From NCBI GenBank assembly GCA_000697665.1, contig KL197721.1, positions 28,400-92,399 on the forward strand: 64,000 nucleotides of DNA, in the 5' to 3' direction. Under the pieces are notes generated by a model. That model saw only the letters and a list, made by a program, of their open reading frames with translations, was not told the origin of the DNA and made no database searches. The position numbers and the translations under genes were made by a program. Shown here in pieces: positions 46,658-57,631 of this stretch; position 1 is the first letter of the stretch; every line of letters starts with the position of its first letter. The stretch comes from Jaapia argillacea MUCL 33604. Its lineage: Eukaryota; Basidiomycota; Agaricomycetes; Jaapiales; Jaapiaceae.

Positions 46658-48037
46658 TCACCTCCATACACATGGCACCCTTTCTCACACATGTCTTCAT
46701 TTGCGAACTAGTTCTGGGGCAATTTTTTATAGATGCAGCCGATGATTTTGATGGACAATAAATTCATTCGGACTCCCGTTCCATATGCAAACGCATCGAG
46801 TATTATCGTACTTGTATTATTTCATTTTGACACCAATGCAGACGATGGAAGGAGGTCTAATATGTATATAGCAATAGGATGGGATCTATTTCGTCGTCGT
46901 TATTTGGGCTGGAGGTGGCTCCTGCCAGTATACGACAAGCGGAATTGACAACAGCAGACTGAGCTGTCAATGGACCTTGTCCCGTCGATTCCGGATGGTT
47001 ATCTTGGTTCGGGTGGCGGGCACGCATGTTCCGTGGACATCGAAGGGATGTCGGGAGAGGACGGTCATAGATCCGCCTCCCGAATGAGGCTGACGGGGCG
47101 GTCTCTAGGGTGAGACGTCGTTGTCGGCATGACATGCGATGTAGGCCGAGAGCCACTCAGTCAGCCTTCATCAATGCACTTGAGCGATATGCCCTCCTTG
47201 GAGGTTTGAGGTTTGGTAGTGTTTAGAGAACCGTGATAACCGCGAGCATGTAACCTTTAAGAGAGATCCAATTGGGTCGCAGGGAAGGGACCATACGGCA
47301 GTGCTATCTTCTGATGCTCGTTTGCAACCAGGGAGGAAACGAGGTAGAGCTGATGATGGTGGCCTCCGTTGCGCTGGATGCGCTTAGTACGCCTCTGATG
47401 GGCGTCGACCGAGGAGTCCGATGTGGCCTATGAAGAGCGATTGTACTCGAATTTGCGTGTGGGGGCTATGCCTTTGTTTACGGGTAGGACAAATCCACTC
47501 CGTTTTGTGTGTTACAAGTTCGTGGAGGAAAATCGCCTCAGATTCAGAACTGTAGACCCCCATTGGCTGTAGTCGTAGGCAGATAGGTTCTGTCTCAGTT
47601 TGCGGGGCAAAGATACACAGGCTTCTGAAACCCCAGGACAAAAGCGTCGACTGCGGTAACGAAGAAGAAAGCAGAAGATCTTGATCCCCAACTGGGAATA
47701 TTCTGAGCATCACCGAAGGTCGTTTGTGGTCCCCATGGCAGAAAGAAAGTAGTAACGAGACGAAGGTAGCTCGTTGCAGAGGGCAACGATTGAACAAGAT
47801 AGAAGGCTATGGTCCGGGCGGGACCATGGCATCACAGCTGGGTGGCGTGGGAATAGACCCCTCCACCCCTTTGTCTCCACCCTTCAACTTGCAGCGCCTT
47901 ATAATTCCGCAGTGCAGGTCACCTCTCTTAAACCTTTCGACGTACCTGCAAGCTATCTGTATATTTCCTCGCTAACGAAACAATCCCGTCACCCCATCTG
48001 AGTTTCGAAACATCGGATTCAAGCCCTATCCGACACC
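46658..48037. other. Intergenic, nothing convincing
   Basis: A 137-codon - strand frame (47384-47797) and a 99-codon one (46857-47156) lack domains and splice support. Confidence 0.5.
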
Positions 48038-49768
48038 ATGAATACGACTCGACCACCCCCGCTACAAGGTGCGTACGAATGCGAATTCATTCAAGGAAAC
48101 GCTGCTGATCGCTTTCCCTCTTGAATCTCTCGAACCGATGATGACTTTCACATCCCAACTTTACTCCTACCGAACTTCTTGCGGCCGGCCATTATACTGA
48201 CATTTGTCGCCATGTGATAACACTTAGGCAACCCCCCTTCATATGCGTTCGTCACTCGTGTGTACCGACGCAGTCTAAGGCCTGTAATCATCGTCAGTAA
48301 GTAGCCTTTCTTCCTTTGCCAATGAGTTGGAGCATGGAGTAAACTTTGGTGGCAGTTGCCCTCCTTTCTGCCATCTGGACTCTCCTATGGTAGGTTTATC
48401 GGTATCGCAACTCTTTCATCTCCTAACCCTCGAATTTCTAGGTCTGTGAGTACTCGAAATGACGGAAACCTCCACCGCGATCTCAAACTTTTTACAGATA
48501 AGCTTGTTCCAAGAAGTCGGACTGGATCAGGACCGTTCGTATTCCACTCCTTCCCATTTGCCAGCACAAGTTGATGTCTTATATTTGCATTCACCAGAAC
48601 ATGAGCACAAACTCTCGATCATGGCCATCGTGCTGGGCGCGATGTACCTTGCTATTGCCGTCATTGGGTTCTTTGGTGTCCTTGCTGCCTCACTAGTGCG
48701 CTCAGTCCTCTATCGTTGTCTGCGTCCCTAACACCCTATTCTTCTTCCGCAGCAACGACTTTTCCTTATCCGACTTTACGTTATGGCAACAGTGATTGCT
48801 GCAGTGCTGGTCGTTGCGGCAGGCATTATGCGTGTTGTTGTTCACTTCGTTTTCAAGGTGATAGACGAGTCTTCTGTGCTTCGCAAATGTCATCGCTTAC
48901 TTACCTATTCCTTCGTTTCTCAGAACGACCTAATCACGGAGTGCACGAACTTGTCGACAGGTGCAACCGTTGATTATGTAAGCCCTACCTTCTTTCTTGC
49001 CTTCCACCGGCCAGTGATGCTTATTTTATGTCCAATCTACAGCGATCGGGTATCTGGGGGCCGTATAGCGAGACCCAACTGACCCAGCCCGAAGCCCAAT
49101 CTTGTGAGCTGAATGACACTCCCATTGCTTTGAGCCTTCTGACCTTAGATGGTGAATATAGTCTGTGACAACGCCTGGTCGCACGACTCGGCAGGCGAGA
49201 TCATCTCCCTCCTCATCGAAATAGGTCTGTACTTTCCCTCCTTCCTTGCCTTCTAACTCAAACGCTGAGACCGTGTGTCAAAACTCCAGTCATGGCCGCG
49301 CTCTTCTGCTCAATCTCTGTCTCCTACTATCGTCAAATGCTCGATCCCACAAGTGTAGTCAACTCCTCCAGAGCTCCCTCAAGCCAATACCGTGGCGGTG
49401 CCTTCCCCGCGCGCTACAATCCCCCTTACTCCACCTCCGTCCCCGAACTCGCATATGACGCACCTTACGGACACCCGGCGCCGGCATACGCACCTCCACC
49501 AGGTGCACCACCCAAAGCTTACGGAGGATTAGGGGGGAAAGATGGGTATGATTCAGATCACGATGAGGAGTTTGACCCCGCGAGGTTGCCTGGGTATACA
49601 CCTGGTGATGCGAAGTATGGAGCAGGGGATAGTAAGACTGATTTGAAGGATCCCTTTGCGGACTTTGAAGCACCAAGTTTGAGTGCGAGGAGGGATGGAG
49701 CCCCTGGAGAGGAGAGGGATGTTACTAGTAGACCAAGGCCTGGGGAGAGAGAAGGGTTTAATGTGTAA
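48038..49768 (+). CDS. Multi-pass (tetraspan-like) membrane protein with proline-rich tail
   Basis: A gene with many small exons. The start MNTTRPPPLQ is followed by NPPSYAFVTRVYRRSLRPVIIV and a first membrane segment (VALLSAIWTLLW). Further membrane segments are IMAIVLGAMYLAIAVIGFFG, VMATVIAAVLVVAAGIMRVV and IISLLIEIVMAALFCSISV. Cysteines lie in the loop between the last two (TECTNLS, IVCDNAW), as in tetraspan proteins. The cytosolic tail of about 130 residues is Pro/Tyr/Gly-rich (NPPYS, APAYAPPPGAPPKAYGG) then Asp-rich (DSDHDEEFDPARLPGYTPGD), so it may bind WW or SH3 domains. The exon borders around 48350-48620 are uncertain. The specific family was not recognised. Confidence 0.75.
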
Positions 49769-50400
49769 AATGATTGGCTTTTATGATTTTTTTCATGAAT
49801 GTGGACGATTGGGTCGTGTGGTACACTGGTAATGCAGGTGTTGATTTTTTTGTACGTGTGTAGGGAGAGTTGTATCTTGATTGCAGTACTATTCGTAGTC
49901 GAATCATGCTTTGCGATTCACTGCGTGAAAGGTGTTGCTGTTCAAGCTCCGAGCAGCCGAGAGTAGGTGAGTGTTCAAACCCCTGACCAGTTGGACGGAT
50001 CATCCCCTCAACCAGCTTGGACCAGGTGCAATACGCACCAGTAGTTCATACTTGTTTGCATCTCTGACCAGCTGTGACCATCCCAGCTTCAAACGGCTGC
50101 TGGTTCGGGTCGATATAGTGCATATATTCAAATAAATAGCAAATAAATCATTTTATTATCGACCACTAACAGCTACAACACCTCGAGTCTCGGCAGGTAC
50201 ATTACTTCACATGAATATCCCTGCAAACGGGGGAGTATGGGGTTGATCCAAGCGACTGTCTCGAGATGCAATCCAACAGCTAGATGTATGCATATTAGCT
50301 GAGGTCAAATTATTTTAGGCATAATGGAGGACTTACAAGTTGCCTAGGGCTTTCATTACGATCCAGCTGAGTGAGGCGATGCGGACTTTAGGCAGGAAGG
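49769..50400. other. Repeat-bearing spacer left of the gap
   Basis: Contains the 289-base repeat described separately. Between 50206 and 50400 the - strand carries a possible exon ending (reading VRIASLSWIVMKALGN) with a GTAAGT donor, which belongs to whatever lies in the gap. Confidence 0.5.
49918..50206 (+). repeat. Exact 289-base repeat, copy 1
   Basis: Base-for-base identical to 63712-64000, 13,794 bases away. It contains several GACCAG-type words (GACCAGTTGGAC, ACCAGCTTGGACCAGGTG, GACCAGCTGTGACC) and an AT-rich end, but no open frame. The second copy is cut by the window end, so the true length is unknown. Confidence 0.95.
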
Positions 50401-51269
50401 NNNNNNNNNNNNNNNNNNNNNNNNNNNNNNNNNNNNNNNNNNNNNNNNNNNNNNNNNNNNNNNNNNNNNNNNNNNNNNNNNNNNNNNNNNNNNNNNNNNN
50501 NNNNNNNNNNNNNNNNNNNNNNNNNNNNNNNNNNNNNNNNNNNNNNNNNNNNNNNNNNNNNNNNNNNNNNNNNNNNNNNNNNNNNNNNNNNNNNNNNNNN
50601 NNNNNNNNNNNNNNNNNNNNNNNNNNNNNNNNNNNNNNNNNNNNNNNNNNNNNNNNNNNNNNNNNNNNNNNNNNNNNNNNNNNNNNNNNNNNNNNNNNNN
50701 NNNNNNNNNNNNNNNNNNNNNNNNNNNNNNNNNNNNNNNNNNNNNNNNNNNNNNNNNNNNNNNNNNNNNNNNNNNNNNNNNNNNNNNNNNNNNNNNNNNN
50801 NNNNNNNNNNNNNNNNNNNNNNNNNNNNNNNNNNNNNNNNNNNNNNNNNNNNNNNNNNNNNNNNNNNNNNNNNNNNNNNNNNNNNNNNNNNNNNNNNNNN
50901 NNNNNNNNNNNNNNNNNNNNNNNNNNNNNNNNNNNNNNNNNNNNNNNNNNNNNNNNNNNNNNNNNNNNNNNNNNNNNNNNNNNNNNNNNNNNNNNNNNNN
51001 NNNNNNNNNNNNNNNNNNNNNNNNNNNNNNNNNNNNNNNNNNNNNNNNNNNNNNNNNNNNNNNNNNNNNNNNNNNNNNNNNNNNNNNNNNNNNNNNTGTG
51101 GACGTGGAGACTCAGAGCCAAGGTTGGAAGAGTAGAGGGTAGCATACACGAGCAGGTGACCGAGAGGGGGATGGCGGTGGTGGTGGTTGTGCGTTAAGGA
51201 GCGTGCGCGTGTTGCTCCGGGTGGTTCGGGGTTGAGGGTGTTCTTCGTAAATTCGAAGTCCAGAGACAC
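50335..51269 (-). CDS. Possible gene interrupted by the gap
   Basis: Right of the gap an open frame starts at 51269 (MSLDFEFTKNTLNPEPPGAT). Left of the gap a frame reads VRIASLSWIVMKALGN up to a GTAAGT donor near 50340. Whether they belong together cannot be told. Confidence 0.25.
50401..51096. other. Assembly gap (696 Ns)
   Basis: Unknown bases. Related degenerate repeat words stand on both sides (50011-50028 and 51443-51460), so the missing part is probably repetitive. Confidence 1.
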
Positions 51270-51631
51270 TGCAAACGGAGTGGACGGCTGGCGGAGTACT
51301 GATTAGGTGACCTGATCAGACCTGATCAGACCTGCTTACAGACTCGGAGTGGAGTGGGAGGGTAAACAAACAAGTAGATGTGATTGTGTGATTGGTTACA
51401 ACAACTGAGACACATGTCTAGGTTAGCTGATCTGCGACCTTGATCAGCTTCGATCAGGTGTGTGCAGGTCTCCTGGTCGGATTTCAAGCAGAAAGACCTT
51501 TCACGCAGTGATTTGTTTGCCTTCAAACTCGTCTGACTACACGGCAATGGCGGCATAATTGGTCCCAGCCCCGGAACTTACGTCCGACCACCTGCTGCCT
51601 TCATTCATACTACACTGTCAGTTACTAGGCG
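51270..51631. other. Promoter region of BTB copy E with short repeats
   Basis: Holds tandem ACCTGATCAG words at about 51308-51330 and the degenerate repeat word ATCAGCTTCGATCAGGTG at 51443-51460; no gene. Confidence 0.5.
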
Positions 51632-52683
51632 ATGTCGGACGACAAATCTCGAGTGAAGCGTCGAAGAACAATTTATAGCCCAAGCTCAGATACCGATGCT
51701 GACCAGCGGGTCCGTCGATCCAGCATTTGGTTCGATGACGGGAACATTGTTATCATTGCCGAAGACACGCACTTCAAAATCTACGGGGGATGGCTCTCTT
51801 CGAGATTTGCCTCCATTGCTTTTGCAGATATGTTGTCGCAAACCTCTCCCACAGATCTCCTTGACGGTTGTCGGATCCTGCGACTATCTGATTCTGCGGA
51901 CGACATTACCCATCTGCTGAACGCATTACTCGATAGGCGGTAAGCTGCCTGCTTCAGGGTTTGCAACTGAAACCAATCTTCGTCTGACACAACATCCTCA
52001 GGTATTTCCGCGACGAAGGATCCCAACCATTCCCCATTGTGAAGGCGCTTTTACGCCTGGGAAAGAAGTATGGCATTGATCATTTGTGGGAGGACGCCAA
52101 GTCTCGCCTGCAGACGGACTTTCCACACCGACTCGAGGAATGGGACGAGATGGCCGGCTGGGTCGCCATTAGTGGATCTCTCAGTGTCCAGATTGATGCC
52201 ATAGGTCTTGCTTGGGAGACCGGCCTGCTCTCAATCCTACCCGCGGCCTTTTACTCGTGTTGCTACGAGAAAGACTATCTGGAGGTCGCCTTCACTGGAT
52301 CGCGTCGCCCCGATGGATCAATTGCCAGACTTTCGCAAGAAGACCAGGCCCGGTTTGGGAAAGGGAGACGGGAGCTACTTCGTGCCCAGGCGAAGTACTC
52401 GTTTAGTTGGCTGGATCCAGAGAACTTGACGAATAATCCGACTGGATGCGTAACAGTCATCGGTTGTCGAAAAGTGAAGGATAACCTTTTCCGACGGCTA
52501 TGGAGCCCCGTTCCGGATGTTTGGGCTCTCGAGGCATGGAATGTGGAGTGGGAGGTCGATCTGTGCTCCCATTGCACTACGTCTGCGAAAAAGAGCTTCA
52601 TCAATGGCCAGAAGCAGATTTGGGATGAGCTCCCTGCCATTTTTGAGCTACCGCCGTGGGCCGAGCTCATGCGAGAACCGTGA
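51632..52683 (+). CDS. BTB/POZ family protein E, intact
   Basis: Exons 51632-51939 and 52002-52683; phase is kept and the product is 329 residues. A basic N-terminus (RVKRRRT) precedes the BTB domain (SSIWFDDGNIVIIAEDTHFKI, GCRILRLSDSADDITHLLNAL). The middle has LLRLGKKYGIDHLWEDAKSRL, and the C-terminal module CVTVIGC, LCSHC, WDELPAIFELPPWAEL. The residues after HFKIYGGWLSS differ from the other copies (an extra short segment before ADMLSQ). Same intron place as the rest of the family. Confidence 0.88.
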
Positions 52684-53143
52684 TCAATGTACCATTCTCC
52701 TCGGTATGTCGCTGTTCGCTCTGTTTTAGCAATATGGCATCCCTTCTTACAAGCACTTTTTACTTGGTCCCGGTATTCACCATAGCTTATTTTTAGGAAT
52801 ACAACAGAGGCTAGCGACTTGAACTGAGATTTTGCTATTACATTCCTCCATGGTGCCGGCATTACAGAAACATTGAGACCCCAACCTCTCTTGACGAGCT
52901 TGTCTGGTTCTGCCCATTGAAGCGGTGTTCTTGGATGGTGCACAGCTTATAATCTTAATGCTTCATCTATTATCCCATCATAATCAGTTGTCACTGGTGT
53001 GTTTGTCTCGAACACAAGGTGATGCTCCGACATCCTCAACCGCCAAGACTATAAGCCTCCCAGCTAATGCGATGTGAAACTCCATCATGGTACAAATGAA
53101 GGGACAGGCGAATAATTGCCACCCAGTCACCGCCACTGGTTTA
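52684..53143. other. Intergenic between convergent BTB-E and kinase genes
   Basis: No gene seen; probably 3' leaders of both genes. Confidence 0.5.
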
Positions 53144-54952
53144 CTACAGCAGCTTCAGACGTCGCAAGGCACCCGTAGCATTGGGTCTAGTTGCCGGATT
53201 TCCATCCCAGCATTCGTTGATCAACCCCCAAAGTTCCGGAGGAATGACTCGACCGTACCATCCGCCGCCCGGGTTTGGTGGGTGAACACTACCGATTACG
53301 TTCAGCATGATTTGTAGGTCGGGAACAGGATAGAATGGTATCTGGCCGCTGTAGAGCTGGGTTATAGGTCGTCATCGGCGCGTAAGTATTGACCTATCTC
53401 GGCCAGTAGGAGCGAGTAAGGAGACCAACCTCTAGAGCGACGCGTCCGAAAGCAAAGATGTCGCTGGCGAAAGTGGGTTGACTGAGCGTCGGTGGAAGCA
53501 TTTCAGGGGCCATCCACCTGACAGCTCCGCTACTCATACTGCTACCACTAGCAGAATTGACAAAAGATGTCGAATTCGCGAATAGCGAAGTGAGGCCAAA
53601 ATCGCATAACCGCGCGTGAAACTCCCCGTGTTCTTCGTCGACTAGGATATTCCTCTACAAGTGGTATCATTCAGTCAGGGACCTCGGTATAGATTGGTGA
53701 GATGGGAACGAACACCAGCCAGGTCTCCATGAATCATCCCCTCCTTGTGGAGATATTCGACACCTTCCATGATCTGGATTAACTGGAAGCCTGCCTTCAG
53801 ACGGACTGATGAGAATTAAAGCTTAGAGCTCACGAAGTGATTGACAACTGCAGGGAGAACGATTGGTTTCTGACAGAACCTGTAGGCATCGCCGTGTGTC
53901 ATCCATGGCAAAAGCAGGTAGGGGATCGATTCCATGACTGGGTCATGACACCAAACACCGTAAAATGGGAGGATCGATGGGTGGCTCGCCTGTCTCCAGA
54001 ATAAGGTCTCTTTAAGAACAGTCTTTCCGCCCAAACGCATGAGAACTGAGAGGTGAAATGGATAACCGACGCATCGCTCACCTTCCGTTTTTTCTTGTCG
54101 TTGACGTCTGTGATGAAGATTCGCATACGTTTAAATGCCGCATCTCGTCCCAGGTAAACTCCTTTGAAAATGTCCGCAAAGCCCCCAGCTTTGAGCGGAT
54201 CCCTGCCAGGCGGGGTATCCACGCCGATAGAGACAAACAAAGATGGAGGTAGTTCATCTGACGATTTCGAAAGGTCGACCAGGAGTCGAATGCACCGTCG
54301 GCGGAGATCTTGTATTTCGTTGGGTGGATATTTTGAAATATCAGCGAACTCCTCTTTGCGCTCTCGCATCCAATCAAGAAACTAAGAGGGTAGTTCAGGA
54401 CGATAGCACACCTTCAGATGAGAACACTTGACTTGCCTTCTGGAGAGCGTCAAGGTAACGCTTCGCATCATCACCCCGAAGGGAATACCGGATATATCGA
54501 AGTGCCTCCTCTGAGCTGAGGATCGACTTGAGCCAAATAATGATCATAGCGCGGGCCATGTTCCCGTCAAGTTGGCCATTGCGAACAGCTGACTGCAAAA
54601 GCTTGATGTCCTTCTCTTCACCCAAGGATATAGGCTGGTGAGCACCAGGAAGGATATCAGCTTTCTCTGCCAGGACGGTCGCATCCTCAACAATGTTCTC
54701 CTTCTCCGAAGCAGAAAGTTCGCGGAGCCTCCTGTCATCATAGAGCAGATACGCATGGTGAGGCCAAGACAATACACTCTTCTTGGCAAAATCGGGAAGG
54801 GGGGACTGAAACAGAATACAGACGGTGAAGGTGATCAGACACTCGGAAGGGACGCGAGCGAGAGTGAGGGATGAACTTACGTCGACTGTCGGGGGACTTG
54901 GACCCTCGGAAGTTTGCATCGACCCCGGCGGCGACAAGTAATCCGTGTCCAT
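53144..54952 (-). CDS. Tyrosine-kinase-like (TKL) protein kinase
   Basis: Exon 1 is 54952-54883 and exon 2 starts at 54805; further short introns follow. The N-terminal 150 residues are helical with no known domain. The kinase domain has GGFADIFKGVYLGRDAAFKRM (glycine loop and Lys), SHPSILPFYGVW, GVEYLHKEGMIHGDLAGRNILVDE with the catalytic Asp and Asn kept, LCDFGL, AVRWMAPEML, SDIFAFGRVALE and PELWGLINECWDGNPATRPNA. All catalytic residues are present, unlike the pseudokinase part of the composite gene. Such TKL-like kinases are expanded in Agaricomycetes; the substrate is unknown. The predicted stop is TAG at 53144-53146. Confidence 0.88.
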
Positions 54953-56011
54953 TCGTACTGAATCCGCGGCGACTGCGAGGATAAGAGGGGCAGGGGTGAT
55001 CTGCTAGATTTCAGTAGACAGAATAGTATAAGTACTTGTCAGTTTGACAGGCTCCACCGGCTTATAGCCATCGCCCAATGATCATCTGATGTTGCGGTAC
55101 CTAGGCGCTTCTCAGAAGACAAGGCAGTACATTTCGGGCGATGACAATCGTGATTGAATACCTGGAGCGCTCAGCGCTAGCGACACGCCTGCTCAGTAGC
55201 TCAGTGACGGTGCACCAAGTTTAGAAAGTTCATCATGAGGAATCTGCTTATCGATTGGCCTTGTTCGGATGGATGCTAGACAGCAACCCGAAATACAAGC
55301 CAAGCTCCGTGGAAACAGTCCCAAATGAGTGAGTTGGCGCTCTTCTGGACTGGTACCTGCTCCTCATGGTCTCCTCCTCCCACGCACGGCGATACGCAAG
55401 GAGACGAAACCGGGCAGGTTACAAATAAAGCATTAGGTATGAAGCGCCAGTGATGTCGTCGGGCTGGGTGTTTCCGCAAGATATTCTTCCAGGAAGCAGG
55501 TACTTAGGACGAAAGTAATATCGACAGTCCAGGGTCAGGATACTCCGGGCGTACGCTGGCATACCCTGATCACATCCCTTCCTATCCTAAGTTTGTGAGC
55601 CTTGGTGAACAAGGGCAACAATCGAGGACATTGTTTGGGATGTTAATCAACGCAATTAAATCCCAGTCGATTCTAGATATGGACGTACACGCCGTCTTTT
55701 CTCGGTATCCTCGTAAATCCTCATAGCGAAACCCCAAAGGCTGGCAGCAGACGCTGCAATCACCATCAAAAACCTGATACAAAATCGAAAACCCCACCAG
55801 GTTAAAGCCAGTGGTCTCCCACCTTCGCCCAGAGCAATATGCGTGCAAACTTGGTGGAAGAAAGAGCAGTCGATCCAAACCGTCGCGCTTGCCGCCGGCA
55901 ATTGGTGGCATCACTTCACGGTGGCGTTGAAACCTGCCACCCTTGGTTCAAACTACCGCTCGCGTTCTGTGACACCCTCATTTTTCTCGACTCCTTGACT
56001 CAACTTCTACC
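54953..56011. other. Intergenic, no clear gene
   Basis: A 81-codon - strand frame (55656-55901) has a hydrophobic stretch (FRFCIRFLMVIAASAASLWGF) and a basic tail and could be a small membrane protein, but nothing else supports it. Confidence 0.4.
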
Positions 56012-57080
56012 ATGCTTCCCGATCAACGCGACGTGAAGCCTCTGAAGAAGCGTGCGCGTACAAGCTCAAGGGAGGAGAATTCCCCCACCGACTCAACTTT
56101 CTGTCGGTCGGAGATTTGGTACGACGATGGCAATGTGATTCTCATCGCGGAGAATACAGGTTTCAAAGTCTACAAAGGGCTTCTTTCTGAGGTCTCCCCC
56201 GTGCTTGCTAAAATGCTCTCCCTCCCGACTATCGATAAACCTCTGGATGGGTGCCAGGTTTTGACGTTGACGGATTCGGCTTCAGACGTAACCCATCTGT
56301 TCAAGGCGCTTCACAAGAGGCAGTAAGTTTCTCACCGATGTCGAAGATGACCTAACGCATCAACTGAACTTGGGATACTGTAGCTATTTTCGTGACGATG
56401 CCACGCACCCTTTCGCAGTGGTAAGCGCAGTTTTGCGCTTGGGACGGAAGTATTGCATCGACGATTTACGAGGCGATGCACTATCCTGTTTGGAGACGGA
56501 TTTTCCCTGCACCTTAAAGGAATATCTCAAATTCGGTCGTGATTGGCAGGCCATCGATGGGTCCTGTGGCACGACGATTGAAGTCATACGCCTTGCCCGA
56601 GAGGTTGACCTGTTGAAGATCCTCCCAGTCGCATTCTACGTGACTTCAGAGTTTGACTCTCCCATGTGGCTCGAGCTTGCCTTCGATGGAAAGAGGCAAG
56701 ATGATGGCACTGTTGTCAAGTTATCCTCAGAAGATCAGGCTCGTCTGGTGAACGGAAGAGAAAGGCTCGTTCGTGCTCAGGCGAAGCACTCGTTTTCCTG
56801 GTTAGACGGATGTGTACCAAACAAGAAAGCGGGTTGTCGATGGGCGAAAGCCAAACTTCTCCGGAAACTATGGTACCCGTGTCCGCAAGTCGTGGCTCTC
56901 TCGCCCTGGGACGAGGAATGGGAGAGCGGTCTGTGTACCGAGTGCATCGCGGCAGCGAAGCATGCCTTTGAGGAGGGCAAGAAGCAGGTCTGGGATGAGC
57001 TACCTGCCATCTTTGACCTCCCACCATGGGGTACACTCATCCCAGACAGGGTTGATGGAGACGCACCAGATTCTTCTTAG
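56012..57080 (+). CDS. BTB/POZ family protein F, intact
   Basis: Exons 56012-56322 and 56384-57080; phase is kept and the product is 335 residues. A basic N-terminus (KPLKKRARTSS) is followed by the BTB domain (SEIWYDDGNVILIAENTGFKV, GCQVLTLTDSASDVTHLFKAL). The middle has VLRLGRKYCIDDLRGDAL, and the C-terminal module CVPNKKAGC, LCTEC, WDELPAIFDLPPWGTL. A short acidic tail after LPPW is special to this copy. Confidence 0.88.
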
Positions 57081-57631
57081 TAAGTCGTCACTACGAGGAC
57101 TGGCAAGTCACCTTCATAGAATCAACATTTCTCTCACAACCTTATTCTTTCGATGGTAGGAGCTCTCGCCATTCCAACAAGTAGCGTTTCCAAAACCACC
57201 GCCTCAGCTCCCCTCTCTGTCGCCGAGTTGTCGAGGGCGATCTTCCGACTGCTGTACTATCTTAGTGACACTTTGAATAAACCGTTCCGTCATTGGCAGC
57301 TTCAGGCTCATTCCCAACTTCTTCAATCCGTTCCACCGACTGGGCACTAATCATGTCTATGAAGTGGTCTGCCAGTGATGGACGCAACAACATTCGTCCT
57401 CCCATGCTGTTGCTCTGATTTGGGCACTACGCTCCTTCCCTTCAACAACACTCTTTGTCTACCGGGTACAACCTTTCCCAGCCTGAGCTAAACGAAGCCG
57501 AATGGAATCGGACTGCGTTATGGACAGTAACTGACGTAGTCCTCTTTGTGCTCAGTAACATCGCCACAACTTATCTACGGTATTGTACTTTTTATACAAC
57601 AGACAACTGCCTCTTTGCCGAAGGCTTCGCT
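57081..57631. other. Intergenic, nothing convincing
   Basis: Only short open frames; lies between the convergent BTB-F and MYND genes. Confidence 0.5.

Noticed and set aside
47384-47797. 137-codon - strand open frame
   Set aside because: No domain, no homologous stretch in the window, no splice signal support.
50333-51269. Open frames running through the gap
   Set aside because: They are open only because the unknown bases carry no stop codons.
21565-57080. The BTB cluster as an allorecognition or defence locus
   Set aside because: No NLR, HET or similar partner is present and variation between strains is not visible in one sequence; it stays speculation.
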